Assembly (NCBI GenBank): GCA_041745295.1 | Contig: JBGTJE010000060.1 | Span: 1 to 64,000, forward strand | Source of the DNA: JANMEB01 sp041745295 | GTDB lineage: Bacteria > Planctomycetota > Planctomycetia > Pirellulales > Pirellulaceae | Length of the DNA stretch: 64,000 nt | Direction of reading: 5' to 3' | Translations under genes and position numbers: made by a program | Notes under the pieces: model-generated | Databases searched by the model: none | What the model was told of the DNA's origin: nothing | Seen by the model: the letters and a program-made list of their open reading frames with translations, nothing else | Shown: positions 26,597 through 34,472 of the stretch, one piece after another | Numbering within the stretch: the stretch's first letter is position 1 | Layout: every line of letters begins with the position of its first letter

Positions 26597-26679
26597 CATC
26601 ACGCTCCGCGTGATGAATGCCGCCCCGGCCGGTGATTTTGAGAGTCATCGGAAGACGCTTTCCTCTCGCGGAGCGAGAG
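26597..26679. repeat. pair of perfect 8-bp stem, 3-nt loop hairpins
   Basis: CATCACGC-TCC-GCGTGATG occupies 26597-26615 and CCTCTCGC-GGA-GCGAGAGG occupies 26661-26679. Both follow the methyltransferase stop and precede the M16 gene. A related GGA-loop hairpin (TTCGC-GGA-GCGAA) occurs at 46406-46418. They could act as terminators or as RNA-stabilising repeats. Confidence 0.7.
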
Positions 26680-26804
26680 GGCCACAGCCGATTGGCAACC
26701 TGTCCCACTACCCACGACTTGGGTTGATTGAGGCGGTCTGTTTGGGCGGCTAGAATCATTCGGTGGTTTGACACCTGTCGCGCACGTTTTTTCCGGAGAG
26801 AATC

Positions 26805-29561
26805 ATGTCTCGAAGTTTGTTGATATTCGTCGTTTGGATGGTATCGGCCACGGCTTGGGGGCAAGAACCAACTCACGAAAAAATCGCGACCGTGGAAGGG
26901 GTCAGCGAATACCGCTTCTCCAATGGCGCCCGGCTTCTGTTGTTTCCTGAGGCATCCAAACCCACGATCACCGTCAACCTGACGGTGTTGGTCGGCTCTC
27001 GGCATGAAGGATATGGCGAAGCCGGCATGGCACACTTGTTGGAGCACATGGTTTTCAAAGGAACGCCGACGTTCGCCCACGTCCCAACGGCACTGCGCGA
27101 CCACGGAGCGAGTTTTAACGGGACGACGAATCAGGACCGTACGAATTACTTCGAAACTTTGCCGGCAACCGATGAGAACCTTGAATTTGCAATCCATCTC
27201 GAGTCCGATCGGCTTGTCAACAGCTACGTCAAACACGAGGACTTGCTATCGGAATTTTCCGTGGTGCGAAACGAATTTGAACGCGGTGAAAATAGTCCTC
27301 AAGGCGTTTTGTCCGACCGAGTGATGGCGGCTGCTTTTGAATGGCATAACTATGGCAAGACGACGATCGGAAATCGTTCGGATATCGAACGGGTCCCGAT
27401 CGACAACTTGCAGGCCTTCTACCGCAAGTATTATCAGCCCGACAACGTGGTGATGATCATCACCGGTCGGTTCAAGGCGGAACGAGCGCTGGAGCTCGCC
27501 GAAAAATATCTCGGCTCGATCCCGAAACCGGAGCGCAAATTGACTCCCGCGTACACGATCGAGCCGCCGCAAGACGGTGAGCGATTGGTCGAGCTGCGGC
27601 GCGTTGGTCAAATCGGTTCGTTGATGGCTGCTTATCACATGCCCGCCGCCGCTCACGAAGATTGGGCTCCGCTTTCGATTCTCGCGAGCGTCATTTCCGA
27701 GGATAAGGTCGGATTGATGGAGAAAAAACTGGTGGAGACCCGATTGGCGACCAGTGCTTCGGGCCGCGCCGACAATGCACATGATCCAGGCCTGTTTACG
27801 TTTGGGGTTCAGCCGACTGAAGGCAACCTGGAATCGGCCCAACAGGCGATGCTACAAGCCATCGACGGAATCGGCGGCGAAACTTTTGACGCCGCGGCGA
27901 TTTCGCGAGCCAAAATGCGGGCTCAGCGAAATGCAGAATTAATGCTGGCCGATGCGGATCGAATGGCGTCGGCACTCAGCAGCGCGGCGTCGGTTGGAGA
28001 TTGGAGATTGCTCTTCATACAACGAGACCGCATTCAAGAAGTTTCCCTCGACGACGTGCAACGTGTTGCCAAGACTTATTTTCCTTCGCATAACCGGACG
28101 CTGGGTGTGTTTATTCCGACGGCTCAACCGTTACGCGCCGAGATTCCCGTGGTGGAGTCGATTGCCGAGCTTGTCAACAACTACCGTGGCGGCACGGCGA
28201 TGGAATCCGGTGAAGCGTTCGATCCGACTCCGGAAAACTTGGACGCGCGTACCAAGACCCTCAACGTCAACGGCCTGAAAGTCGCTTTGCTGCAAAAGGA
28301 AAACCGCGGGGAGACCGTTGCTGTTACGGTAACCTTGCGCTACGGAAATGAGGACTCGCTGCGAGACAAAACCGTGGCGGCCGGTTTGCTGCCAGGGATG
28401 TTGATGGCGGGAACCACGACGATGAACCGCCAGGAGTTGCAAGCGAAGATGACCGAGCTCGGCGTACGAATCTCGGCCGGAGGCGGCGGGGGTGGCGGAC
28501 GTGGAAGGCGCGGCGGCGGCGGCGGACGAGGCGGTTCGGCCGGCTCGCTGAGCTTTTCCGTCGAAGCCAAACGGAGTTCGCTGGCTCCAGCGATCAAGCT
28601 GTTGGGAGAAATCCTCCGCCAGCCATCCTTTCCAGAAGACGACTTCGAACAAATGAAAAGCCAAATGACCAATATGCTGAAGCAGTCGCTGGACGAGCCG
28701 CAAATGCTGGCCGGCAACGTGCTGTCGCGGTCGCTTTCACAATATCCCAAAGATGATGTGCGCTACGTGCCGACCACGGAAGAGTCCATCGAACGAATCG
28801 AGAAATTGACGCTCGATGATGTCAAGGAAATTTACGCGACCCAGATAGCCGCCGCCGCGGGCGAGATCGCCGTCGTCGGCGAATTCGAGACGGGAGAAGT
28901 CATGAATGCGCTAGGCGAAATCCTTAAGGATTGGAATTCGAAAGTGGAATACCGCTCGATCGATCGCGAAGCGAACGGCGAGCTGACGGGTAAGAAGGAG
29001 AGCATCAAGACGCCGGACAAAGCCAACGCGGTCTTTTCGGCGGGCTTGTCGTTTGACCTGAACGATGCGGACGCCGATGCCGAGGCGCTCATTCTGGGGA
29101 ATTTTATATTCGGCGGCAGCACGCTATCGTCGCGGATTGGCGACCGGATTCGGCAGAAAGAGGGTTTGTCCTACGGGGCCACTTCGTCGATCTCAATTCC
29201 TAGCAAAGGAAACGACGCTCGTTTCTCAATCAACGCGATCACCAACCCGTTGAATATCGAAGCGGTGGAAACTGCCGCAATGGAAGAGCTGACGCGGTTT
29301 CTCGCCGACGGACCAACGGAACAAGAAGTTGCAGACGCCAAGAACGCTTGGCTGGAGCAACAAAAAGTTTCGCGCTCAAGCGACGGATCGGTCGTCGGCC
29401 AAATGGCGTCGAACTTGCATTTGGATCGGACCTTCGAATTTATTGGACAGCGGGAGCAGCGTTTGTCTCAACTAACTGCCGGCGACATCCACGCGGCGTT
29501 CAAGAAGCATATCGATCCTGCAATTCTCGTGATTGTCCGAGCCGGCGATTTCAAGGAGTAA
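26805..29561 (+). CDS. double M16 zinc peptidase, exported
   Basis: The 918-aa product starts with a signal peptide (SLLIFVVWMVSATAWGQ) and has two M16 modules. The first is catalytic, with the inverted zinc motif HLLEH at residues 77-81 and the downstream Glu region. The second begins near residue 480 (TLNVNGLKVALLQKENRGET) and lacks HxxEH. Inside it is a Gly/Arg insertion (about 560-585, GGGGGGGRGRRGGGGGRGG) that is not part of the usual fold. Family members cleave peptides in a closed chamber formed by both halves. AGAGAATC precedes the ATG. Confidence 0.85.
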   Translation: MSRSLLIFVVWMVSATAWGQEPTHEKIATVEGVSEYRFSNGARLLLFPEASKPTITVNLTVLVGSRHEGYGEAGMAHLLEHMVFKGTPTFAHVPTALRDHGASFNGTTNQDRTNYFETLPATDENLEFAIHLESDRLVNSYVKHEDLLSEFSVVRNEFERGENSPQGVLSDRVMAAAFEWHNYGKTTIGNRSDIERVPIDNLQAFYRKYYQPDNVVMIITGRFKAERALELAEKYLGSIPKPERKLTPAYTIEPPQDGERLVELRRVGQIGSLMAAYHMPAAAHEDWAPLSILASVISEDKVGLMEKKLVETRLATSASGRADNAHDPGLFTFGVQPTEGNLESAQQAMLQAIDGIGGETFDAAAISRAKMRAQRNAELMLADADRMASALSSAASVGDWRLLFIQRDRIQEVSLDDVQRVAKTYFPSHNRTLGVFIPTAQPLRAEIPVVESIAELVNNYRGGTAMESGEAFDPTPENLDARTKTLNVNGLKVALLQKENRGETVAVTVTLRYGNEDSLRDKTVAAGLLPGMLMAGTTTMNRQELQAKMTELGVRISAGGGGGGGRGRRGGGGGRGGSAGSLSFSVEAKRSSLAPAIKLLGEILRQPSFPEDDFEQMKSQMTNMLKQSLDEPQMLAGNVLSRSLSQYPKDDVRYVPTTEESIERIEKLTLDDVKEIYATQIAAAAGEIAVVGEFETGEVMNALGEILKDWNSKVEYRSIDREANGELTGKKESIKTPDKANAVFSAGLSFDLNDADADAEALILGNFIFGGSTLSSRIGDRIRQKEGLSYGATSSISIPSKGNDARFSINAITNPLNIEAVETAAMEELTRFLADGPTEQEVADAKNAWLEQQKVSRSSDGSVVGQMASNLHLDRTFEFIGQREQRLSQLTAGDIHAAFKKHIDPAILVIVRAGDFKE

Positions 29562-30103
29562 AATCCGCGCAGCAAGACCCGGCCGTTGGCAAAACAAAAG
29601 CTGACGAGTCTCCGTCTGATGCCGTCACCAGCCGGGCTCTCCGCGCTTGTGTTGTTCATGTAGCCACGATCTTGCGACTGAGTGCACGCTTTGCGGTTGT
29701 CGTTCGTCGATGTCGACGCAATCGTCGACGCGGAGAATTTCCCGGTCACGGCTTGGACAATGACGCTATGATTACGCGATCGCGAGTTGAAATTTGACGA
29801 CTTCCCAGTCGACTTTCGATTTGAAGGGGGGTAGCGGCGTTTGTCGGTTGATTTTGCCGCTTTGCCGCAGAAAACTCGCTTGCGTTCCGTGTTAGTCGGA
29901 AATTTGGCGTGAATAAGTGTGTTGAACTAAGCCGCTGCGCGGCAGGGTGAAACGAGACGGATTGATATTGCAGAGCTTGGTCCCGCGGGGTTGTGGGGTC
30001 GAGCTTTTTTGTTTTGGGTAGGAGAGTTCGTGGTGGCTCGATGAGGGACATTGGAAGGGATCGTTTGTTCCTTCAACGTCCCTTGTTTCAAAGGATCCAC
30101 GCC
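29562..30103. other. interval between M16 gene and recombinase
   Basis: No gene with coding character was found. The left end of the IS91-type element probably lies in the second half, but no terminal repeat could be recognised. AAGGA at about 30091 serves the recombinase. Confidence 0.4.
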
Positions 30104-30961
30104 ATGACTCCCCTACGTCAACGCATGATTCGCGAACTCCAGCTGCACCGCAAGTCCCCCAACACGGTGGAGGCCTACCTCAGCGCGGTGATCCAACTGG
30201 CGGAGCACCACCGCCGCAGCCCCGACCAGCTCTCGGTCGAAGAGATTCGCAGCTTTTTGCATCACTTGATTACCCATCGCAAGTTGTCTTTCAGTTCGTG
30301 CAACCAGAAGCTAGCCGGAATCCGCTTCTTTTTTCGCCACGTCTTGAGGAAGCAAGAGCTCGACTTGCGTGTCCCCGCCAAACGGAGTGGTCGACTTCCC
30401 GAGCCCTTGAGCCGCGCGGAGATCGCCCGTCTGCTGGACGCCGCGCGACATCCCAAGCATCGCCTCCTGCTGATGATCTGCTACGGCGCGGGGTTACGGG
30501 TTTCCGAGTTGGTCCGCTTGCGGCCGCAGGATATTCACTCCGATCGGATGTTGATCCGCGTGAATCAAGGCAAGGGACGCAAGGACCGCTATACCTTGTT
30601 GTCTCCGCGCATGCTGGAGGAACTCCGCGCGTACTGGCGGGCCTATCGTCCCCAAGTCTGGTTGTTCCCCAACCGAGACGGCTCCGACGCGACTTCGGTC
30701 GATATGGCCCAGAAGGCTTTTTACGCCGCCAAGCGCCGGGCCGGAATTGGCCACGGCCAAGGGATTCATTCGCTGCGACATTCCTTCGGCACGCATTTGA
30801 TGGAGGCCGGTGTCCCCTTGCCGACGATCCAGCGTCTGATGGGTCATAGCAGTCTGGCGACGACGGCCAAGTACTTGCACGTGACGAACCAGCACTTGGG
30901 AAATGTGCGCAGTCCGCTGGAACTACTTCGTCTGCCGAATCCCGGGGACGTGGCGGAGTAG
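30104..30961 (+). CDS. tyrosine recombinase of the IS91-associated type
   Basis: The 285-aa product has an N-terminal SAM-like core-binding domain (KSPNTVEAYLSAVIQLAEHH) and a catalytic domain with all expected residues: Arg in GAGLRVSEL, Lys in GKGRKDRY, HSLRHSFGTHL, MGHSS and the nucleophile in TAKYLHV. It lacks the roughly 35-residue insert that marks integron integrases. Recombinases of this kind are encoded beside IS91-family transposases, as here (stop and next ORF separated by 6 nt). It appears intact. ATG 30104 has AAGGA upstream. Confidence 0.85.
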   Translation: MTPLRQRMIRELQLHRKSPNTVEAYLSAVIQLAEHHRRSPDQLSVEEIRSFLHHLITHRKLSFSSCNQKLAGIRFFFRHVLRKQELDLRVPAKRSGRLPEPLSRAEIARLLDAARHPKHRLLLMICYGAGLRVSELVRLRPQDIHSDRMLIRVNQGKGRKDRYTLLSPRMLEELRAYWRAYRPQVWLFPNRDGSDATSVDMAQKAFYAAKRRAGIGHGQGIHSLRHSFGTHLMEAGVPLPTIQRLMGHSSLATTAKYLHVTNQHLGNVRSPLELLRLPNPGDVAE

Positions 30962-30967
30962 TTCGCC

Positions 30968-31834
30968 ATGTTGCTTGCCGCGGATCATGACGCGGCACTC
31001 GCAGTACGTTCGAGCAAGCCCTGCGAACTGGCCGAGGTATTGGGACGCCATGTCGCCGACTACGCTCGGACGCATCCGCTGAGCGCCGTGCAACGCAAGG
31101 CGGTGCGGGCGATCATCCAATGCCGGACCGCCGCGCTGGGTGGTCACCGAGAATGGTGCGACGGTTGTGGCTTCGAGCGCTACCTGTAACACAGTTGCCG
31201 CAATCGACATTGTCCCAAGTGTCAGTCGCTGGCCACCGCCGCCTGGGTCGAGGCGCGACGCCAAGAACTACTGCCGGTGCCCTACTTTCACCACGTGTTT
31301 ACCCTCCCGCACGAGCTCAACCCGCTGATCCTCTATTGCAAACCCCCCTTCGCCGGCCCGCGCAAGTTGCTCGATTATCTCGGCCGCTACACGCATCGGG
31401 TGGCAATCGCCAATCACCGACTGTTGAGTTGCGCTGCGGGCCATGTCCGTTTTACCTATCGCGATCGCCGCGATGGCGACCGGCGCAAGACGGCCTGTCT
31501 TGCTGCGGACGAGTTTATCGGCCGCTTCGTCAAGCACGTGCTGCCCGACCGATTCATGCGAGTTCGCCATTACGGTCTGCTGGCCAACCGCGGTAAGGGA
31601 CGACGACTGGCACTCTGTCGCCAGCTACTGGGCGTCCGGGCAGCGGCCCCCGCAGACCCGTCGTCTCGAACCACGATCGATTGGATGCGCGGTCTTTTAG
31701 GGATCGACATCACGCGCTGTCCCTGCTGCAACGACCTGCTCCATCGGGAACCGATCCCCAGCCGCGCCGAGCGGAGGATTGGCGCGTCTCGGCGAAACGG
31801 AGTCGATCCATACGCCCCGTGGGATACATCTTAA
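30968..31834 (+). pseudogene. IS91-family transposase, stop codon and deleted HUH block
   Basis: The N-terminus encodes the usual zinc-binding start (LSAVQRKAVRAIIQCRTAAL, WCDGCGFERYL). An in-frame TAA at 31187-31189 replaces a tyrosine codon before HSCRNRHCPKCQSLATAAWV. After FTLPHELNPLILYC the sequence jumps straight to KPPFAGPRKLLDYLGRYTHR. In intact relatives about 150 residues lie between, including HxH of the HUH nuclease. The end (RCPCCNDLLHREP) is complete. Both lesions are inactivating. Confidence 0.85.
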
Positions 31835-32130
31835 GATATTAAGTCCGTTGCCGTTCATCGTACCCATCCCGCTGTTGGCATTTGGCGGCCGTCCCGTGCG
31901 GCCCCTGAGCATTCCTCTGCGCGCACTGCACCGCCGCGTAAGATCCGCAGCTGCTGAGAACGCCCAACCTGCCTACGACCGCACCGTCTTGCACCATCCT
32001 CGGTCGCCCCTTGATCCATCGAGGCCCAAAACCATTGCGGCCAAGCCTGAAAAAAGTCTCCTCCGCGATTTGCCTTTCTGATAGAATCTCCAAGATCGCG
32101 GACGCCGAATTCCCGCGGCTTCGCGGCTCA

Positions 32131-32200
32131 GTTCAACAAGGTTTTATCGCTCATCGCTCCGAAGACTCCGCGACGACCGATAAAACCCTATTCGTTAGAT
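32131..32200 (+). other. integron attC site A (70 bp)
   Basis: The left end GTTCAAC fits RYYYAAC and the right end GTTAGAT fits GTTRRRY. Between them GGTTTTATCG (32140-32149) and CGATAAAACC (32178-32187) are perfectly complementary. The right arm holds extra unpaired bases near the end (CTATTC), the asymmetry expected of an attC. The next gene begins 14 nt after the right end, as in cassettes. Confidence 0.8.
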
Positions 32201-32214
32201 GACCAGAAACTCGT

Positions 32215-32721
32215 ATGACCGCAAAACCACTCCTTAGGCAGTTCGGCGAACTCTCGCCTGCTGACTTCATTGCTCATCAGGTATGGATTGCGTGCCATTC
32301 GGCGGATTACGACGAACCTTGGTATGACGACACCGACGAGGAAACATTTCGTCCCTGGAATGGTCCGTTGCCTGTCGGTCCTGAAGAGGGAATGCTTTTG
32401 GTACGTGCCCAAATGACTTTAGCGGACCGTCGCTCATTTGCCGGCTTCATTACACCGCAACACGATAGCGAACCGCTCCACTTAGGCGCAATTCAGCCTC
32501 AACTATTCCTTCCCTCTGGAACGCGGACTGATTTCTGGGACGGCATGTCTAAACGCACTGATCAACGACGCGATATCGTCTACGCGGAACTAGGTCGCGA
32601 TCGCAGCGCGATTTTTCCGATACAATTTCAGGCTTATGATGGACTGGCAACCGGTCACATTTCGGGTGAGATTCCCGGATTCTGCTGGTGCCCTGCGGAC
32701 ACGATCGAAGTGTACCGATAG
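32215..32721 (+). CDS. cassette 1 gene, unknown protein
   Basis: The 168-aa product is soluble, Asp/Pro/Trp-rich, with no recognised domain or signal. Landmarks include KPLLRQFGELSPADFIAHQV near the start and CWCPADTIEVYR at the end. It starts 14 nt after attC A and stops 6 nt before attC B, so it fills the cassette as single-gene integron cassettes do. The function is unknown. Confidence 0.75.
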   Translation: MTAKPLLRQFGELSPADFIAHQVWIACHSADYDEPWYDDTDEETFRPWNGPLPVGPEEGMLLVRAQMTLADRRSFAGFITPQHDSEPLHLGAIQPQLFLPSGTRTDFWDGMSKRTDQRRDIVYAELGRDRSAIFPIQFQAYDGLATGHISGEIPGFCWCPADTIEVYR

Positions 32722-32727
32722 TTCGTC

Positions 32728-32819
32728 ATCTAACAAACGGATGCACCGAAGTGGCGATTGGTGCGCGTTTTGAAAATGGATCATCGATCATCGCCACTCG
32801 GTAATCCTGGTCGTTATCC
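32728..32819 (+). other. integron attC site B (92 bp)
   Basis: The left end is ATCTAAC, the exact reverse complement of GTTAGAT at the start of the same cassette (32194). The arms ACGGATGCACCGAAGTGGCGAT and its partner ATCGCCACTCGGTAATCCTG pair with bulged bases. The right end reads GTTATCC. The body is nearly identical to attC C at 33392, though the terminal heptamers differ, as expected for neighbouring cassettes. Confidence 0.85.
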
Positions 32820-32820
32820 G

Positions 32821-33072
32821 TCACAGGATACGGACGTCTGTGATTTCAACCTGTCTTGCGTCATCGTCGATTACGAAAAACGCGCGCAATGTCTCGCCAT
32901 CAATAAAAAACAGCCCTTCCGACAGTGCATGCCCAACTCCACGCGGATCTTGTTCTAGCATTCTTCGTATTGAATCCGCTGATTGAATCACCGAAGACGC
33001 GGGTCGAACGGCTTGGGCAATCCGTACCAACTCCGCCGCAGCTTCCAGGGAAAACACGACATGGTAGGTCAC
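32821..33072 (-). CDS. RelE/ParE-like toxin of a cassette-borne toxin-antitoxin pair
   Basis: The 83-aa product has the ParE/RelE shape: MTYHVVFSLEAAAELVRIAQ, a central helix and RAFFVIDDDARQVEITDVRIL as the closing sheet. Family members are mRNA interferases or gyrase poisons; which one cannot be told. The start overlaps the antitoxin stop by 4 nt (ATGA). The stop lies just inside the boundary of attC B. It is transcribed against the cassette array, so it needs its own promoter, as usual for cassette TA modules. Confidence 0.7.
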   Translation of the reverse strand: MTYHVVFSLEAAAELVRIAQAVRPASSVIQSADSIRRMLEQDPRGVGHALSEGLFFIDGETLRAFFVIDDDARQVEITDVRIL

Positions 33073-33287
33073 TCACCGGTCTCCTGCCGGATCTTTGTCC
33101 TAACTTGTTCCCACGTCATTGTCTCGCCACTGCGACTTGCTCGTTCCTTTGCGCGTTCAATTTCTGATTCCGTTGGTGGACGCCGCACCACACCGACCGT
33201 TTGTCCATTTGCGTCAACGAGTTCAATGGGGCCTTCAAGGCTTCGTATCTGTTCTGCGATTGCGTGGTCGACTGATATTTTTGACAT
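33069..33287 (-). CDS. antitoxin of the cassette toxin-antitoxin pair
   Basis: From ATG 33287 (AGGAGAGG upstream on the minus strand) the product is 72 aa: a short DNA-binding-like N-terminus (SKISVDHAIAEQIRSLEGPI, then ELVDANGQTVGVV) and an acidic/basic helical tail (SEIERAKERASRSGETMTWE). This two-part layout and the 4-nt overlap with the downstream toxin are typical. An extension of the frame to 33590 runs through attC C and is not real. Confidence 0.7.
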   Translation of the reverse strand: MSKISVDHAIAEQIRSLEGPIELVDANGQTVGVVRRPPTESEIERAKERASRSGETMTWEQVRTKIRQETGE

Positions 33288-33391
33288 GACAACCTCTCCT
33301 TTCTCTCCTTTCTCCGCTATTCTACACAAAGGTTTCGTGTCAGAGAATCCTCTGACATCGGATATACTTCGCCACCTCGATACAAATCGAC

Positions 33392-33483
33392 GGATAACAA
33401 GCGGATGCACCGAAGTGGCGATTGGTGCGTGTTTTGAGAATGGATCATCGATCATCGCCACTCGGTAATCCTTGTCGTTCAGC
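33392..33483 (+). other. integron attC site C (92 bp)
   Basis: The left end GGATAAC is the exact reverse complement of GTTATCC at the start of the TA cassette (32813). The internal arms match those of attC B with a few substitutions (for example GCGGATGCACCGAAGTGGCG). The right end is GTTCAGC, which begins the next cassette. The spacing of 92 nt equals that of attC B. Confidence 0.85.
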
Positions 33484-33503
33484 GACCAATTGGGGTGGCA
33501 GAG

Positions 33504-34010
33504 ATGAAGCCCATGCGTGTCGAGGTCAATGACTTGATGCAACAGGACTACGTCTACTTCTTGACCGAGCCGATTGGTAGGAACTTTCATTCAGATTTTC
33601 GTCCCGAGCTGACCCCGAAAGACATGCTCGAACTTGGCGTCTTCGGCGGGAAATACATGACCGACTGCACGGAGGAATTCCCGCCCCGCTGGTTCACCAA
33701 CGCCAAGCTCTCTCCCGAACGCCACGATCCGGCATTGAACTGCTTCGGCGCGAGCGCATCCCAGCCACTGTCCTACTGGCAGGAGAAGGGATGGATATAC
33801 CACGAAGACCCGCGCGGTTGGTTTCAGTGGTACTGCCGCTATTATATGGGGCGGAGATGTCCGGACGACGACCGTCAGATTAGACGCTGGCGCGCGTTTC
33901 AGCGACATGTCGCACAAGTGAAAAAGCACTGCCGCCGGGGCGACCGGAATTGTCGACCGAGGCAGCGCCAGGCATTGCTCCAGTGGGCATATGATTCTAG
34001 GTACATTTAA
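33504..34010 (+). CDS. cassette 3 gene, unknown conserved-looking protein
   Basis: From ATG 33504 the product is 168 aa: KPMRVEVNDLMQQDYVYFLT at the start, many aromatic residues (YWQEKGWIYHEDPRGWFQWY) and a closing basic part with RRWRAFQRHVAQVKKHCRRG and QALLQWAYDSRYI. Two conserved-looking Cys and several Trp suggest a compact folded domain. I believe similar proteins occur widely in bacteria but cannot name a function. It begins 20 nt after attC C and ends 7 nt before attC D. Confidence 0.75.
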   Translation: MKPMRVEVNDLMQQDYVYFLTEPIGRNFHSDFRPELTPKDMLELGVFGGKYMTDCTEEFPPRWFTNAKLSPERHDPALNCFGASASQPLSYWQEKGWIYHEDPRGWFQWYCRYYMGRRCPDDDRQIRRWRAFQRHVAQVKKHCRRGDRNCRPRQRQALLQWAYDSRYI

Positions 34011-34017
34011 CGGAGTC

Positions 34018-34107
34018 GCCGAACAAAGCGGTGAACCGGAGCCGCCGTTGACGCGGTTTTTGAAATCATAGTCTTGTGGCGGCGGTCCGGTTACCGCGTC
34101 GCACGCG
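34018..34107 (+). other. integron attC-like site D, degenerate right end
   Basis: The left end GCCGAAC is one base away from the reverse complement of GTTCAGC at the start of its cassette. The arms AAGCGGTGAACCGGAGCCGCCG and GGCGGTCCGGTTACCGCGTC pair with bulges. The expected terminal GTT is replaced (GTCGCAC), so the site may be inactive or mark the decayed end of the array. Confidence 0.65.
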
Positions 34108-34260
34108 GGGCAGGACATGACTTCGCCGCCGCCTAACAAGGGGTTGTTCCAACATTTGTTGGAGGACCATTGCGATTGATTGGATTTGATCGTCGTGCAG
34201 TTCAACGGTTTCTGTCAGTTTGCGCAATTGCTCCACGATTTCGCCTGGCGTCGCGATCAA
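34066..34260 (-). CDS. small coiled-coil-like hypothetical protein
   Basis: The 64-aa product starts MIATPGEIVEQLRKLTETVE and continues as an amphipathic helix (LHDDQIQSIAMVLQQMLEQP). The last 20 residues are basic and lie within attC D, so the true C-terminus is uncertain. It could be the gene of a fourth, damaged cassette in reverse orientation. Confidence 0.4.
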   Translation of the reverse strand: MIATPGEIVEQLRKLTETVELHDDQIQSIAMVLQQMLEQPLVRRRRSHVLPRVRRGNRTAATRL

Positions 34261-34360
34261 TCGACGTAATCGAACGAACGTGCGTATGATTTCGATATTC
34301 CATTAAGAACAACATAGATTTTGAACTGTTAAAATGGAATTGGTGGCAATTCCGTTCGCC

Positions 34361-34450
34361 GCCCAACAACGCATCGCATCCAAGCGCGCCTTGCGTTCGT
34401 TTTGGAATAGAATCATTCACTCGCGGGCTGGGCGAATGCACGCATTGGAC
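34361..34450. repeat. attC-like imperfect inverted repeat, copy 3
   Basis: It begins GCCCAAC and contains AACGCATCGCATCCAAGCGC with a partly complementary right arm GCGGGCTGGGCGAATGCACG. The end ATTGGAC is two changes from the reverse complement of GCCCAAC. The spacer CCTTGCGTTCGTTTTGGAAT ties it to the repeats at 1441 and 4347. It ends 22 nt before the next gene. Confidence 0.6.
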
Positions 34451-34472
34451 GGACAAAGCCAAAGAGCGATTG

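Larger units (their letters stand above)
30104..31834 (+). mobile_element. IS91-type element, coding span only
   Basis: It comprises the tyrosine recombinase and the adjacent transposase remnant. The element's ends were not located, so the true extent is larger; the right end must lie before the attC site at 32131. IS91 relatives move by rolling-circle replication driven by the HUH transposase, which is deleted here. The copy is therefore expected to be non-autonomous. Confidence 0.75.

Noticed and set aside
30104..30961. Tyrosine recombinase as the integron integrase for the cassette array
   Set aside because: It lacks the extra insert characteristic of IntI and is coupled to an IS91-type transposase, so it belongs to that element.
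32131..32200. Hairpin as the terminus of the IS91-type element
   Set aside because: RYYYAAC and GTTRRRY ends and the match between GTTAGAT and the next attC fit an attC site better.
33288..33590. Long N-terminal extension of the antitoxin
   Set aside because: It would be translated from attC C DNA and the next cassette; ATG 33287 has a proper Shine-Dalgarno.
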